NCBI RefSeq assembly: GCF_008843145.1
Contig: NZ_CP030265.1
Location: forward strand, 4,581,001-4,645,000
Direction of reading: 5' to 3'
From: Skermanella pratensis
GTDB lineage: Bacteria; Pseudomonadota; Alphaproteobacteria; Azospirillales; Azospirillaceae
Length of the DNA stretch: 64,000 bases
A program made the translations under genes and the position numbers. How positions within the stretch are numbered: position 1 is the first letter of the stretch; each line of letters begins with the position of its first letter. Positions 30,745 through 39,020 of the stretch are shown here, one piece after another. The notes below the pieces were generated by a model. That model ran no database searches. It was not told the origin of the DNA and worked only from the letters and a program-made list of their open reading frames with translations.

Positions 30745-30772
30745 GGCGCGGCAGCGGGGCCGCTGCCGCGCC
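30745..30772 (-). terminator. Hairpin just after the phasin gene, 13-bp perfect stem
   Basis: GGCGCGGCAGCGG (30745-30757) and CCGCTGCCGCGCC (30760-30772), seven bases past the phasin stop. Very stable, but without a following T run. It may protect the phasin mRNA 3' end as well as terminate. Confidence 0.6.
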
Positions 30773-30779
30773 CGGCTGC

Positions 30780-31193
30780 TCAGGCGGCCTTGGAGACCGT
30801 CAGTGCCTTCAGTTCGGCGACGCTTTCCTGGGTGCGGGAGCTGATGACCGAATAGGCTTCCCGGCCGCCCTTGGCAGCGATCTCCGACAGTTCGCGGACC
30901 TGGGCGCTGACCTTGTCGGCCGTCGCCTTGGCGAGTTCCGCCTGCATGTTCAGGGAGGTCGGAAGATCCTTGACCGCCATGACGGCCTTGGTGCTCTCCG
31001 CGGAGTCCTTCAGGTTGGCCTCGGCGATTTCGACCTGGCGCTTGAACAGGGACTGGGTGGTATCGGCGAAGATCCTGCCGACCTTGACCATGGCTTCGAA
31101 ATTGCGGTTCTGCGCGTCGATCAGCGCTTTGACGTCGAGATTCGGAACCTGGCCGTTGAACAGCTTGCCGAAGTCGAAATTGTTCTGGGACAT
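30780..31193 (-). CDS. Phasin family protein
   Basis: 137 aa, one amphipathic helical domain. Phasin_2-type phrases are present: FDFGKLFNGQVPNLDVKALI, NFEAMVKVGRIFADTTQSL and the C-terminal SRTQESVAELK. Phasins coat polyhydroxyalkanoate granules. No phaC/phaA genes lie nearby. The ATG at 31193 has GGAG nine bases upstream. An ATG eight codons earlier lies in the leader. A near-consensus promoter precedes it. Confidence 0.9.
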   Translation of the reverse strand: MSQNNFDFGKLFNGQVPNLDVKALIDAQNRNFEAMVKVGRIFADTTQSLFKRQVEIAEANLKDSAESTKAVMAVKDLPTSLNMQAELAKATADKVSAQVRELSEIAAKGGREAYSVISSRTQESVAELKALTVSKAA

Positions 31194-31249
31194 CTGTTGG
31201 AACTCCAATAGTTTCATTCTTGTTGCACCGCAGCAAACTGATGCCGCGT

Positions 31250-31278
31250 TTATAAGGGCCGTCGCCTGACCTTGCCAA
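31250..31278 (-). promoter_or_regulatory. Sigma-70 promoter of the phasin gene
   Basis: On the minus strand TTGGCA (31273-31278), 17-bp spacer, TTATAA (31250-31255). Predicted start near 31243, leaving a leader of about 50 bases. Fits the abundant expression expected of a phasin. Confidence 0.7.
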
Positions 31279-31597
31279 CACGGAATCGCTCACCCGGATC
31301 GCCAAACCACAGCGGCAGACATTTTGCCGCAGGCAGGCTCTTCATCGGCAGACGAAGCGGAGATTCCGGAAGTCTCGACCAGCATAGAATAGACGAATCG
31401 GTACGCCAGCCTCGCCCTGTACTTCGACCTCACTATGGACAGACCGACTTGTTGATGTCCGTTACCGGAGCATCTCCATGATCCACCCCCTTTGGCTGAG
31501 TCGAATTTTTGCGGCCTGTGCTATCGATACAACATCTTTCCTTGCTGGGGGGACGGGCGACGCTGTAGAAGAAGAGAAACAGGCCAGGGGGTAGACG
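31279..31597. other. Intergenic region upstream of the CHAP gene
   Basis: 319 bases, no gene. A 6-bp stem GCGGCA/TGCCGC lies near 31310-31330. The region is less GC-rich than its surroundings. No promoter for the plus-strand gene could be assigned with confidence. Confidence 0.4.
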
Positions 31598-32098
31598 ATG
31601 CCTTTTCTCCGGTTAGCCCGATCGGGAGTTGCCGCGGTTCTTCTGTCCCTGGCGGCGGCGTCCTTGTCCGGCCCGGCCCTGGCCGGATACGTGAACTGCG
31701 TCCAGTTCGTCCGGCAGGCGGGCGCGATCGAACTCTCCGGCAATGCCTGGATGTGGTGGCCACAAGCCAGGGGACGCTACGAGACGGGACAGCGCCCCCA
31801 CCGCGACGCCGTGATGGTCTTCCAGCGGACCAAGGCGATGCCGTTCGGCCACGTGGCCCTGGTGAGGCATGTGCTGGAGTCGCGCATGATCGTGGTGGAG
31901 CACGCCAACTGGGCGCCGCGCGACGGCGCCAAGGGCCGGATCTCGCGGGACCTGGTCCAGGACGTTTCCCCCGCCAACGACTGGACGGCGGTCCGGGTCC
32001 TGTACCGGCCGACGCGGAGCTTCGGCAAGGTCTACGCCGCCAACGGCTTCATCCATCCCAACCCGCCCGCCCCGGCCGAACAGATCATCGAGCCCTGA
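31598..32098 (+). CDS. Secreted CHAP-domain amidase/peptidase
   Basis: 166 aa. Signal peptide to about residue 29 (GPALAG), then a CHAP domain: catalytic Cys in YVNCVQFVRQ, His in FGHVALVRHV and an acid/amide residue in VVEHANWAPR. Such proteins cut peptidoglycan peptides in the periplasm. Small size and lack of a cell-wall-binding domain are usual in alphaproteobacteria. It has weak purine-rich upstream sequence (CAGGGGGTAGACG). Confidence 0.87.
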   Translation: MPFLRLARSGVAAVLLSLAAASLSGPALAGYVNCVQFVRQAGAIELSGNAWMWWPQARGRYETGQRPHRDAVMVFQRTKAMPFGHVALVRHVLESRMIVVEHANWAPRDGAKGRISRDLVQDVSPANDWTAVRVLYRPTRSFGKVYAANGFIHPNPPAPAEQIIEP

Positions 32099-32246
32099 AC
32101 CTCCGGATTAATCCATCTGTGTCATTTTTGGGTAATTTGCTTCTCCATATAACTTTCAGCGTTGTCATACGATCGTCTGCATAGTACCAAAGCCATATCA
32201 GCTTTCGCCCAATGCATATGTGGCTAACAGAGTAGTGGTGGTGTCG

Positions 32247-32642
32247 ATGCAAGCGACGAATATGGACACGGCCTTGATCTGCCGTAACGTGACTGTCTCG
32301 GGACGCCGGACCAGCATTCGGATGGAGCAGGTCATGTGGACCTCGCTTACCGATATCTGCCGGCGCGAGGAGCGGTCCATCAACGAGATCATCTCGATGA
32401 TCGATGAAAAGCGAGCCGACACCAACCTGACGGCGGCGATCCGGGTTTTCCTGATCTGCTACTTCCGGGATGCCTCGGCCTTCCAGAGCCTGCGCTTTTC
32501 AGGAATGGCGGAAGAGTCGGATTTCGACGTGAACGGGGAACCGTCCCCGGACGAGGGACTTCGGTGCGGCGCGCTGGTGAATACGGCGCTCGACGCCGTC
32601 GGCCCGCGTCGCCCGGCGGTGGCCGAGCCCGGCGCGTACTGA
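32247..32642 (+). CDS. Ribbon-helix-helix domain protein
   Basis: 131 aa. The N-terminal ~75 residues show the RHH pattern: a beta strand (CRNVTVSGRRTSIRME) then two helices (WTSLTDICRREERSINEIISMI), like the RHH_4 family common in alphaproteobacteria, which bind DNA as dimers. The acidic C-terminal tail has no motif. Start uncertain: ATG 32247 (used), ATG 32262, or GTG 32220. It ends before a strong shared terminator. Confidence 0.78.
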   Translation: MQATNMDTALICRNVTVSGRRTSIRMEQVMWTSLTDICRREERSINEIISMIDEKRADTNLTAAIRVFLICYFRDASAFQSLRFSGMAEESDFDVNGEPSPDEGLRCGALVNTALDAVGPRRPAVAEPGAY

Positions 32643-32670
32643 CATCCGGGTTATCGGGAGAAGAATGCCT

Positions 32671-32716
32671 CGCAGGCCGGCGTCGGTCCTGAAGACCGAT
32701 GCCGGCCTGCGATTTG
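32671..32716. terminator. Strong bidirectional terminator
   Basis: 19-bp stem with one G-U pair (32671-32689 with 32695-32713) around a 5-base loop, followed by TTT on the plus strand. Placed between the convergent RHH and HAD genes. Confidence 0.85.
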
Positions 32717-32735
32717 GATCCATGCCTCGCGACCG

Positions 32736-33629
32736 TTACCAGTGGAACCGCGGGATGGCACCCTGCGGAAGATGGCCGCTTGCCGCTGCCGCGGCGGCCA
32801 GCTTGGCCGGGTCGGGATGCTCGCCCCAGGCGGTGGCCAGCTCTTCCAGGTGGATGCCGCTGGTCACCAGGAGGGCGTCGATCCCCGCGGCGTTGGCCCC
32901 CGCCACGTCGGTCCGGAAACTGTCGCCGACGGCCGCGATCCGCGTCCGGTCATGGATTCCCAGCAGGTCGAAGCAGCGCCGGTAGACCGGGGCGTGCGGC
33001 TTGCCGTGATAGCGCACCGAGCCGCCCAGTTCCTCGTAATGTTGGGCCAGCATGCCGGCGCAGATCGCCATCTTCGTGCCGACCACCACGACCAGGTCGG
33101 GATTGGCGCAGACCATCGGGAGCGAGTGGGCGGCGCAGGACTTCAGGATCGCCTCGTAGTCGGCGATCGTTTCGTCGAAGCTGTCGATGCCGGTATTCAC
33201 GACGAAGTCCGCCTGCGCCGGATCATCGACCAGCTCGAGCCGGAGCCCCTCGAACACATCGGTGTCGCGCGGCGGCCCGATATGGAGGCAGCGGCGCCCG
33301 AGGCCCGCGTGCCACTCGTCCGGCGGATCGGCCAGGGCGTCGTGCGTGGCCTCCCCCGATGTCATCAGGTGGTCGTAATGGTCCGGCGTGATGCCCATGC
33401 CGGCCAGCTTCTCCGCGACGCCGGCACAGCGGCGCGGCGCATTGGACAGCAGGCAGACGCGCTTGCCCGCGGCCCTGAGCCGGTCGAGGCAGTCGATCAC
33501 GCCTGGATAGGCCTCGACCCCGTTGTGCAGGACGCCCCAGAGATCGAGGATATAGCCGTCATAGCGGTCCGCCAGCGCGGCGATCCCGGGATGGACGGGA
33601 ACCGCCGCGGGAGTTTCTTCGGAATGCAT
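32736..33629 (-). CDS. HAD-IIA family hydrolase (TIGR01459-like)
   Basis: 297 aa. Motif I ILDLWGVLHNG, motif II LLSNAPRR, a C2-type cap in the middle, motif III Lys in YHGKPHAPVY and motif IV AVGDSFRTDVAGAN. This is the family widespread in alphaproteobacteria (often annotated only by the TIGR01459 model), related to NagD/PGP phosphatases. The substrate is unknown. It lies 8 bases after pyrD and shares its transcript. Confidence 0.9.
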   Translation of the reverse strand: MHSEETPAAVPVHPGIAALADRYDGYILDLWGVLHNGVEAYPGVIDCLDRLRAAGKRVCLLSNAPRRCAGVAEKLAGMGITPDHYDHLMTSGEATHDALADPPDEWHAGLGRRCLHIGPPRDTDVFEGLRLELVDDPAQADFVVNTGIDSFDETIADYEAILKSCAAHSLPMVCANPDLVVVVGTKMAICAGMLAQHYEELGGSVRYHGKPHAPVYRRCFDLLGIHDRTRIAAVGDSFRTDVAGANAAGIDALLVTSGIHLEELATAWGEHPDPAKLAAAAAASGHLPQGAIPRFHW

Positions 33630-33637
33630 GTCGCCCT

Positions 33638-34729
33638 TCAAGCTGCGGGAGAAACGGGTGAAGCCCGCCGGTGATCGGCCCCGACGGCATCCTTCAGGGA
33701 AGAGAACCCGTCGGCGCGCAAAAGGGCAGCAAGGTCGCGGTTGATCTCGCCGACGAGACGGGGCCCCCGATAGACCAGGGCGGTATAGAGCTGGACCAGC
33801 GAGGCGCCGGCGCGGATCTTGGCATAGGCGTCCCGGCCCGACTCGATGCCGCCGCATCCCACCAGCGGAAGCCTGCCTCCGGTCAGGCGGTACATGTCCG
33901 CCAGCACGGCGGTGGACGGCGCCATCAGGGGGGCTCCGCTCAGCCCGCCGGTCTCGGCCGCGACCGCCGGAGGCAGTCCGGGAGGGCGGGAGACCGTCGT
34001 ATTGGAGACGATCAGCCCGTCGATGCCGCTGGCCAGCGCCACCTCCGCGATGTCACCCTTGTCCTCGTCGGTCAGGTCGGGCGCGATCTTCAGCAGCAGC
34101 GGCGGCGGCTTGCCGGAGGTGACCGCCTCGGCCCGCGCGGCCAGCGACCGGTCGAGCAGTTCCGCCAGCGGTTCGCGGCCCTGGAGCGTGCGGAGGCCGG
34201 GCGTGTTGGGCGACGAGACGTTGATCACCAGATAGTCCGCGAGCCGCGCCACCCGGCGTATGCCGATCACGTAGTCGGCCGCGGCGTCCGCCGTCTCCTT
34301 GTTCTTGCCGACATTGGCCCCGACCAGCCCCGGCCGGCCCGACCGGGCCTCCAGGCGGCCGGCGACGGCGTCCAGGCCGTCATTGTTGAAACCGTAGCGG
34401 TTGATCATCGCCCGCTGCTCCGGCAGGCGGAACACGCGCGGACGCGGGTTGCCGGACTGCGGGCGGGGCGTCACGCTGCCCACCTCGACGAAGCCGAAGC
34501 CCTGGGCCAGCATGGCGTCGGGGACCTCCGCGTTCTTGTCGAACCCGGCGGCGAGGCCGACCGGATTGGCGAAATCCAGACCCCACAGGCGGCAGGCCAG
34601 GGCCGGGTCGGCAGCGAGGCGGTTCGCCGGCACCAGGCCGGCCTTCAGGGCCGAGACGGTGAGGCCGTGGGCCGTTTCCGGGTCGAGCCGGCGAAGCAGC
34701 GGCCCCGCGACGGGAAAGAGGTCGATCAA
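33638..34729 (-). CDS. pyrD: Dihydroorotate dehydrogenase (quinone), class 2
   Basis: 363 aa. Membrane-associated step of pyrimidine synthesis passing electrons to quinone. The N-terminal amphipathic extension (LFPVAGPLLRRLDPETAH) marks class 2. FMN/orotate-binding phrases: GLAAGFDKNAE, EVGSVTPRPQ.GNPRPRVFRL, and the catalytic serine in INVSSPNTPGLR. Overlaps the DUF952 gene by 4 bases and precedes the HAD gene, a compact operon. Confidence 0.97.
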   Translation of the reverse strand: MIDLFPVAGPLLRRLDPETAHGLTVSALKAGLVPANRLAADPALACRLWGLDFANPVGLAAGFDKNAEVPDAMLAQGFGFVEVGSVTPRPQSGNPRPRVFRLPEQRAMINRYGFNNDGLDAVAGRLEARSGRPGLVGANVGKNKETADAAADYVIGIRRVARLADYLVINVSSPNTPGLRTLQGREPLAELLDRSLAARAEAVTSGKPPPLLLKIAPDLTDEDKGDIAEVALASGIDGLIVSNTTVSRPPGLPPAVAAETGGLSGAPLMAPSTAVLADMYRLTGGRLPLVGCGGIESGRDAYAKIRAGASLVQLYTALVYRGPRLVGEINRDLAALLRADGFSSLKDAVGADHRRASPVSPAA

Positions 34730-35106
34730 TTTCCGTCAATACTCCGGGGATCGTCGGCGAGAGCCTGCGGGAAGCGGTGCCGGCCGTCGGGACCCAGCGG
34801 CAGGGGATCGACCGCGACGACCGCCTCGACCGGCAGGGCGCCGTAGAGATGGGGGAAGAGTTGCCCGCCGCGCGACGGCTCCCATTTCAGGGCGGGGCCA
34901 AGCCGGTCGGCGCGCACGCTCAGCAGGACCAGGCCGGCCTGCCCCTTCCTGTGCTTCGCGGCGCTCTCGACGATCTGGGCGGCGGTGGAGAAATGGATGA
35001 AGCCGTCGGCCGCGTCCTGGGACGAGCCGGGATAGCTTCCGGTGCGCTTGGCGGCCGTCCATTCCTCGGCCCGGCACATATGGTAGATGACGGTGTCGCT
35101 GGTCAT
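34726..35106 (-). CDS. DUF952 domain-containing protein
   Basis: 126 aa. The DUF952 hallmark is present: IYHMCRAEEW near the start, GFIHFSTAAQI with a conserved His, and the LFPHLYGALPVEAVVAVDPL stretch. Fold related to ADP-ribosyl/glutathione-like small enzymes, function unknown. First gene of the DUF952-pyrD-HAD operon, 4-base overlap with pyrD. Confidence 0.9.
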   Translation of the reverse strand: MTSDTVIYHMCRAEEWTAAKRTGSYPGSSQDAADGFIHFSTAAQIVESAAKHRKGQAGLVLLSVRADRLGPALKWEPSRGGQLFPHLYGALPVEAVVAVDPLPLGPDGRHRFPQALADDPRSIDGN

Positions 35107-35252
35107 GGCCGGGACACTAGCCCATGCGCGCCGCGCTGCAAAGGCCGGCCGGCTTCCTGGAAAACCCTATTCATTTTGCAGAATGCGAGACGCGATGCGC
35201 GGACCCTTCGGCAATTTGCAAAGCCGAACCGGTTGCTAATCTGTCGCTAACC

Positions 35253-35317
35253 ATGGCGAAGGGGTAAGTTGGAGTCGCGGCACCCCGGCGGCGACACCTA
35301 AGTCCATGTTTCGCCAT
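35253..35317. promoter_or_regulatory. Inverted repeat upstream of the sigma-54 promoter
   Basis: ATGGCGAA (35253-35260) and TTCGCCAT (35310-35317) are perfect 8-bp arms 49 bases apart, enclosing a smaller GTCGC/GCGAC pair. Their place 46-110 bases before the -24 box fits an enhancer-binding site, though a hairpin in a longer transcript is also possible. Confidence 0.4.
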
Positions 35318-35362
35318 ACCTTTTATTTCGTACCCGAGACAACTATCGAACTTCCGGGTGAC

Positions 35363-35377
35363 TGGCACCGATCTTGC
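35363..35377 (+). promoter_or_regulatory. Sigma-54 (RpoN) promoter
   Basis: TGGCAC, five bases, TTGC: TGGCACCGATCTTGC. GG at 35364-35365 and GC at 35376-35377 have the required 10-base interval. Predicted start near 35389, just before AGGAGG and the ATG at 35407. Confidence 0.8.
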
Positions 35378-35406
35378 CTTTACAGGTCCACCACCAGGAG
35401 GAAAAC

Positions 35407-35625
35407 ATGGATACGCGACTGCATTACAAAATCGACGAGAAGCGGCCTTCCAGCAACGCCATGAACTATGCGCTGAACGTGGTCGAGACCATGGGCGATA
35501 CCGGCCTGGTCAGCGTCCCCATCAAGCCGACCACCGCGATGCTGACCGCCGGGGCGCGTTCGGGCCATGTCAGCGTCGAGACCGCCTGGAAGATCTACCA
35601 GGCGATGATCAACGAGGAAGGCTGA
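35407..35625 (+). CDS. Small protein under sigma-54 control, unknown function
   Basis: 72 aa. Excellent ribosome site (CAGGAGGAAAAC before ATG). The C-terminal half, KPTTAMLTAGARSGHVSVETAWKIY then QAMI, resembles a short helical segment common in small phage-encoded proteins, but no function is known. It faces the holin end of the virion module. Because it sits behind a canonical RpoN promoter, it should respond to an enhancer-binding protein, for example in nitrogen or surface signalling. Confidence 0.75.
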   Translation: MDTRLHYKIDEKRPSSNAMNYALNVVETMGDTGLVSVPIKPTTAMLTAGARSGHVSVETAWKIYQAMINEEG

Positions 35626-35661
35626 CGTCCCGCCCAGGCCAGGCGGTCCAGACCCTGACGG

Positions 35662-35684
35662 CGCGGCGGCATCATGCCGCCGCG
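35662..35684. terminator. Hairpin between convergent 72-aa gene and holin gene
   Basis: CGCGGCGGC (35662-35670), ATCAT loop, GCCGCCGCG (35676-35684). Marks the downstream limit of the virion module. No T tract. Confidence 0.5.
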
Positions 35685-35695
35685 GCCGCCAAGCC

Positions 35696-36250
35696 TCAGG
35701 ACGTCCCCTTTCCGAGTCGCCGGGCCAAGACTGCGAACGGCCCGGCCTCCGGCCCATCGCCCGCCGCGACCCGCTTGTCGTCGGACCTCTTGTAGACATA
35801 TATGCCCAGCACGCTGAGACCGACGGTCCAGATCGTGCCGAGCGAGGTCATCGCCGTGATGACCAGGTTGGCCTGGCCGGGGTCGGCGACGATCACCCAG
35901 GCGATGGCGAGCATCTGGGCGAGCCAGGTCAGCGCCATGATGTAGCCGAAGGTCGGCCGCATCCGCCTGACATAGGCGTCCTCCGACGCGACTTCCGCCC
36001 GAAGGCTCCGGTTCACCTCGGTCAGCGCGACCCGCCGGTCGGCGGAGTCCAGCTCGGCCATCCGTTCCATGTGGCGGTTCGCCTCGGCGACCGACGCGGC
36101 CGGGATGCTGCCGTCGCCGACCGCGGCATCCACCGCCCGGACGGCCTGAGCCGCCTGGGCCGCGACGGGGCCGTCGATCTTCTCCAACCCCGCCCCGACC
36201 GCCTTCAGGAGCAGCGGCAGCCCGAGCTGCGCCAGCACCAGCGGGATCAT
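35696..36250 (-). CDS. 3-TM holin (GTA-holin type)
   Basis: 184 aa. A hydrophobic N-terminal helix (IPLVLAQLGLPLLLKAVG), a hydrophilic helical middle, then two close helices (FGYIMALTWLAQMLAIAWVIVA and AMTSLGTIWTVGLSVLGIYVY) and a charged tail. The layout matches the three-TM holin family first named for gene-transfer-agent release. It should permeabilise the inner membrane so the adjacent hydrolase reaches the wall. Overlaps that gene by 4 bases. Last gene of the module. Confidence 0.85.
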   Translation of the reverse strand: MIPLVLAQLGLPLLLKAVGAGLEKIDGPVAAQAAQAVRAVDAAVGDGSIPAASVAEANRHMERMAELDSADRRVALTEVNRSLRAEVASEDAYVRRMRPTFGYIMALTWLAQMLAIAWVIVADPGQANLVITAMTSLGTIWTVGLSVLGIYVYKRSDDKRVAAGDGPEAGPFAVLARRLGKGTS

Positions 36251-36750
36251 GACGGCTCCCCGCCGCCGACCGCGTAGAACAGGCGGTCGCCGATCTCCGC
36301 GGTCGGCGCCAGCCGGGCCGCCCAGTCCGGCAGGACCCCGCCGTCATGGTACAGGGTGGCCCCTCCGGTCGGATCGTCCAGCACGCCGGCCGCCGCCCGC
36401 CGGGCGATCCGCAGGCAGGTGGCGAACAGCAGGGCGTCGGACGATGCCCGGCCGACCCTCGCCGGAGCGGCCGGCTGGACGACGGACAGCCGGAAGCGGT
36501 CCGGGTTGTCGGCGCTCCAGCAGGGAAAGCGCCGGCAGATGTCGGCGATGGCGACGCCGGGTTCCAGGGCCGCCCGGTTCATGACGACGGCGGCCACCGC
36601 CTCGATGCCGCGCAGCGTCCCGGTCCGGGCCTCGCCCCACAGGGTACGGGCCAAGACGTCGATGGTGCCGTCGTCCGGCCGGCCCGGAACGGGTTCCGTG
36701 ACGGGCGGCGGGGCGGGAGATGCGACGGGCACCAGCCTCCGGCGGGTCAT
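36247..36750 (-). CDS. SleB-type cell wall hydrolase (endolysin)
   Basis: 167 aa. The Hydrolase_2/SleB domain is clear: DVLARTLWGEARTG with the catalytic Glu, EAVAAVVMNRA, then FPCWSADNPDRF and GATLYHDGGVLPDWA. A Pro-rich leader of ~25 residues precedes it, with no signal peptide, so export depends on the holin. 4-base overlaps on both sides give a lysis cassette. Acts as a lytic transglycosylase or amidase on peptidoglycan. Confidence 0.9.
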   Translation of the reverse strand: MTRRRLVPVASPAPPPVTEPVPGRPDDGTIDVLARTLWGEARTGTLRGIEAVAAVVMNRAALEPGVAIADICRRFPCWSADNPDRFRLSVVQPAAPARVGRASSDALLFATCLRIARRAAAGVLDDPTGGATLYHDGGVLPDWAARLAPTAEIGDRLFYAVGGGEPS

Positions 36751-37070
36751 CGCCGCTCTCCCGACCGCTCGGCCTGGATCAGGGCCGCCCCGTCCAGCTT
36801 CGCGTCGATGCGCAGCAGGTGGTCGGTCAGCCGGCGCTCGACGTCCTTCAGGTAGCCGACGGACACGTAGGTCTTGGCGACCTCCAGCTTGTAGGCCGAC
36901 AGGCTCTCCCGCATCTGGGACAGCGCCGTCTCGGACAGGCGGTGGACGCGGTCGAGCGCCTCCTCGGACTCCTGGCGGACGTGCCAGATCAGCCAGAACA
37001 GGGCGGCCAGCATCGGCAGCTCGACCACGGTGATCCACCAGGAGAGATTGATCCCGGAAGCTTCAGGCAT
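36747..37070 (-). CDS. Small phage membrane protein with coiled coil
   Basis: 107 aa. One N-terminal membrane helix (about 9-31, LSWWITVVELPMLAALFWLIWHV) followed by a long charged helix. Similar small proteins accompany endolysin and holin genes and may act like an inner-membrane spanin or regulator, but no motif proves it. It has AGGAGAAAACCAA before the ATG and lies just beyond an intrinsic terminator. Confidence 0.75.
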   Translation of the reverse strand: MPEASGINLSWWITVVELPMLAALFWLIWHVRQESEEALDRVHRLSETALSQMRESLSAYKLEVAKTYVSVGYLKDVERRLTDHLLRIDAKLDGAALIQAERSGERR

Positions 37071-37093
37071 TTGGTTTTCTCCTGATCAGGACG

Positions 37094-37120
37094 AAAAAAG
37101 GCCGCCCCGAATGGGCGGCC
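37094..37120 (-). terminator. Intrinsic terminator between large terminase and lysis genes
   Basis: Minus-strand hairpin GGCCGCCC/GGGCGGCC (37100-37107 with 37113-37120) followed by six T. It is a textbook intrinsic terminator placed inside the late operon, so the three lysis genes need read-through. Confidence 0.9.
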
Positions 37121-37144
37121 CGGTCATTCCCGCCAGCGGGAAGG

Positions 37145-38656
37145 TCACACTTTGAAATCGGTCACCGCCCGACCCGCCGGACTACCGCGCCAGTCGGCGT
37201 TCCGGCCGGGTCTCGCGACCGCGCCGAAGCGGACCGGCTCGTTCGACAGGCATCCGGCGACGGCATCCAGGCCGTCGTCATGGCCCTTGTGCCGGCCGCC
37301 GGGGCGCCACTCGCGCATTTCCCGCACGAAGGGCGTGTCCCAGACGCTGCGGTGGGCATGCAGCGCGCCGGCGGCCAGCACGGCGTCGAACGCTTCCAGG
37401 ATGCGGCGGTCCTTCGGGACGCTGGAGTTTTTCTCCACGACGGAGGCCGCGACGCCGTACCGCGCCAGCTCCCGCCGCAGGATGCCGGGCAGGAACTTGC
37501 CCACGCCGTTGGTCTCCAGCATGACCGACGGCAGGTGGAGGTCGCGCAGGAACTCCGCCACCTGCCGGCACTGCTGCGCCGCCTCGTGGTCGCCGCCGTC
37601 CGGCACTGCCGTCAGGTAGCGGATCCTGTGCAGCCAGTAGCCGCCGTCGGCATCGGAGAAGACGGCGGCCACGACGCTGCCGTCCCCCGCCCTGCCCTCC
37701 CGCGCGGCGCCGTCCGGCGCCGCCGCCCCGTAGGCCGGGTCCCACCAGCAGCTGGCCGAGACCATGCGCCGGTCGCCCAGCATCAGCACCGGAACGCCGC
37801 GAGCCTCGCGGTAGTCCAGCTCCGCCTCGTAAGGCAGCATGAGGTCCGGGTCGAGCCGTCCGTCGGCGATGCTGACCGGCTTCAGCATCATCTGGCTCTC
37901 GAACTTGTTCGGCCCGGTCGCCCGGCGGATGCGCTCGATCGCCTCGTTCGAAAAGCGGGTTGGCCAGGCGCTCCTGCCTTCGGCGTCCCGGATCGGGATG
38001 AGAAGCCGCTGGAAACCGTCGAGGAAGGGGACGCCCTCGCCGATCTCCCGGCGCGGCTCGTCGGCATAGATGGTGTAGTAGCTGTGCGGCGTGCCGACAT
38101 AGAGCTGCATGCCGCCGGGCACCAGGATATAGTCGATCTCGCCCAGCCGCTCGCGCAGGTCCTCCCGTTTCGGCGCGGTGTCGCAAGTGCGCGGGACCTC
38201 CACGTCGTCGCAGATCACCACGTCGGCCCGGCTGCCGGTCAGGTTCGCGCCGATCCCGAGGGCCAGCATGCTGGGATCGCGCAGCTCCATCGGCCGCCTG
38301 ACGGTGAACTGGTCGCTGGCCCACTGGTCGGCCCGCTCGGGCTTGAGACCCTGGGTCTGGGGGTGGCGCTCGACGATCCGCTTGACGGTGCGGACCATCT
38401 TCTTCGCCAGCGCCAGGTCGGCCGCCAGCACCATGATCCGCAGGGACGGGTCCGTCTTCAGCAGCCAGGCCGCGAACAGCCCGACCACGGTCGATTTCCC
38501 GCTGTTGCGGAACGCCATCAGGAGGAGCCGGCGGTCTCCCCCGTACCAGCCCGTGGTCAGCCATTCGGCGATGCGCATGTGGTGGTCGGGCGACGGCAGG
38601 TCCTGGAACGTGTTCCACACGATCAGGAAATCCCTGAAACTCTCGAACCTCTCCAC
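37145..38656 (-). CDS. Phage terminase large subunit
   Basis: 503 aa. Packaging motor and nuclease. ATPase: Walker A FRNSGKST at about residues 49-56, Walker B ADVVICDDVEV. Nuclease acidic residues appear intact: CWWDPAYGAA, VMLETNGVGKFL, and the final KGHDDGLDAVAGC. This is a full-length protein with no frameshift, so packaging could be functional. It follows the candidate small terminase by 6 bases. Homology is to T7/GTA-like terminases in general. Headful versus site-specific cutting cannot be told. Confidence 0.93.
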   Translation of the reverse strand: MERFESFRDFLIVWNTFQDLPSPDHHMRIAEWLTTGWYGGDRRLLLMAFRNSGKSTVVGLFAAWLLKTDPSLRIMVLAADLALAKKMVRTVKRIVERHPQTQGLKPERADQWASDQFTVRRPMELRDPSMLALGIGANLTGSRADVVICDDVEVPRTCDTAPKREDLRERLGEIDYILVPGGMQLYVGTPHSYYTIYADEPRREIGEGVPFLDGFQRLLIPIRDAEGRSAWPTRFSNEAIERIRRATGPNKFESQMMLKPVSIADGRLDPDLMLPYEAELDYREARGVPVLMLGDRRMVSASCWWDPAYGAAAPDGAAREGRAGDGSVVAAVFSDADGGYWLHRIRYLTAVPDGGDHEAAQQCRQVAEFLRDLHLPSVMLETNGVGKFLPGILRRELARYGVAASVVEKNSSVPKDRRILEAFDAVLAAGALHAHRSVWDTPFVREMREWRPGGRHKGHDDGLDAVAGCLSNEPVRFGAVARPGRNADWRGSPAGRAVTDFKV

Positions 38657-38662
38657 CGCCGC

Positions 38663-39004
38663 TCAGTCCCCGTCCGGGGCATCCGTCCCGTCCAGCTCGG
38701 CGATCGTGCGCGCCGCCCGGGCATAGACCTCGGCGAACGGGTCGTCCGGGATTCCATTGTCCGGAGCGCCATCGTCCGGCCCCGCCTTCGGCAGCGTCGC
38801 CGTGACCAGCCGGTGGAGCTGGAACAGGGCCGTCAGGTGGCCGATCGCCGCCTTGCAGGCGCCTTGGAGGGCGGTGAACTCTTTCGGATCGTCGGGCGGC
38901 GGGACTTCGCAGATCTTCCCGTAGGCTTCGACGGCCCGCTTCACGGCCTTCGGCAGGACCATCGCCAGCAGGGTGGTCCGCATATCCTGTCCTTCATCGA
39001 GCAT
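38663..39004 (-). CDS. Putative small terminase subunit (by position)
   Basis: 113 aa, mostly helical, acidic C-terminus (DPFAEVYARAARTIAELDG). No DNA-binding motif is evident. In T7-like genomes the small terminase gene lies between tail fibre and large terminase, exactly this slot, and the size is right. Assignment is by synteny only. A second ATG lies seven codons in (38983). Confidence 0.5.
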   Translation of the reverse strand: MLDEGQDMRTTLLAMVLPKAVKRAVEAYGKICEVPPPDDPKEFTALQGACKAAIGHLTALFQLHRLVTATLPKAGPDDGAPDNGIPDDPFAEVYARAARTIAELDGTDAPDGD

Positions 39005-39020
39005 CGGGTTCCAGGTCCTT

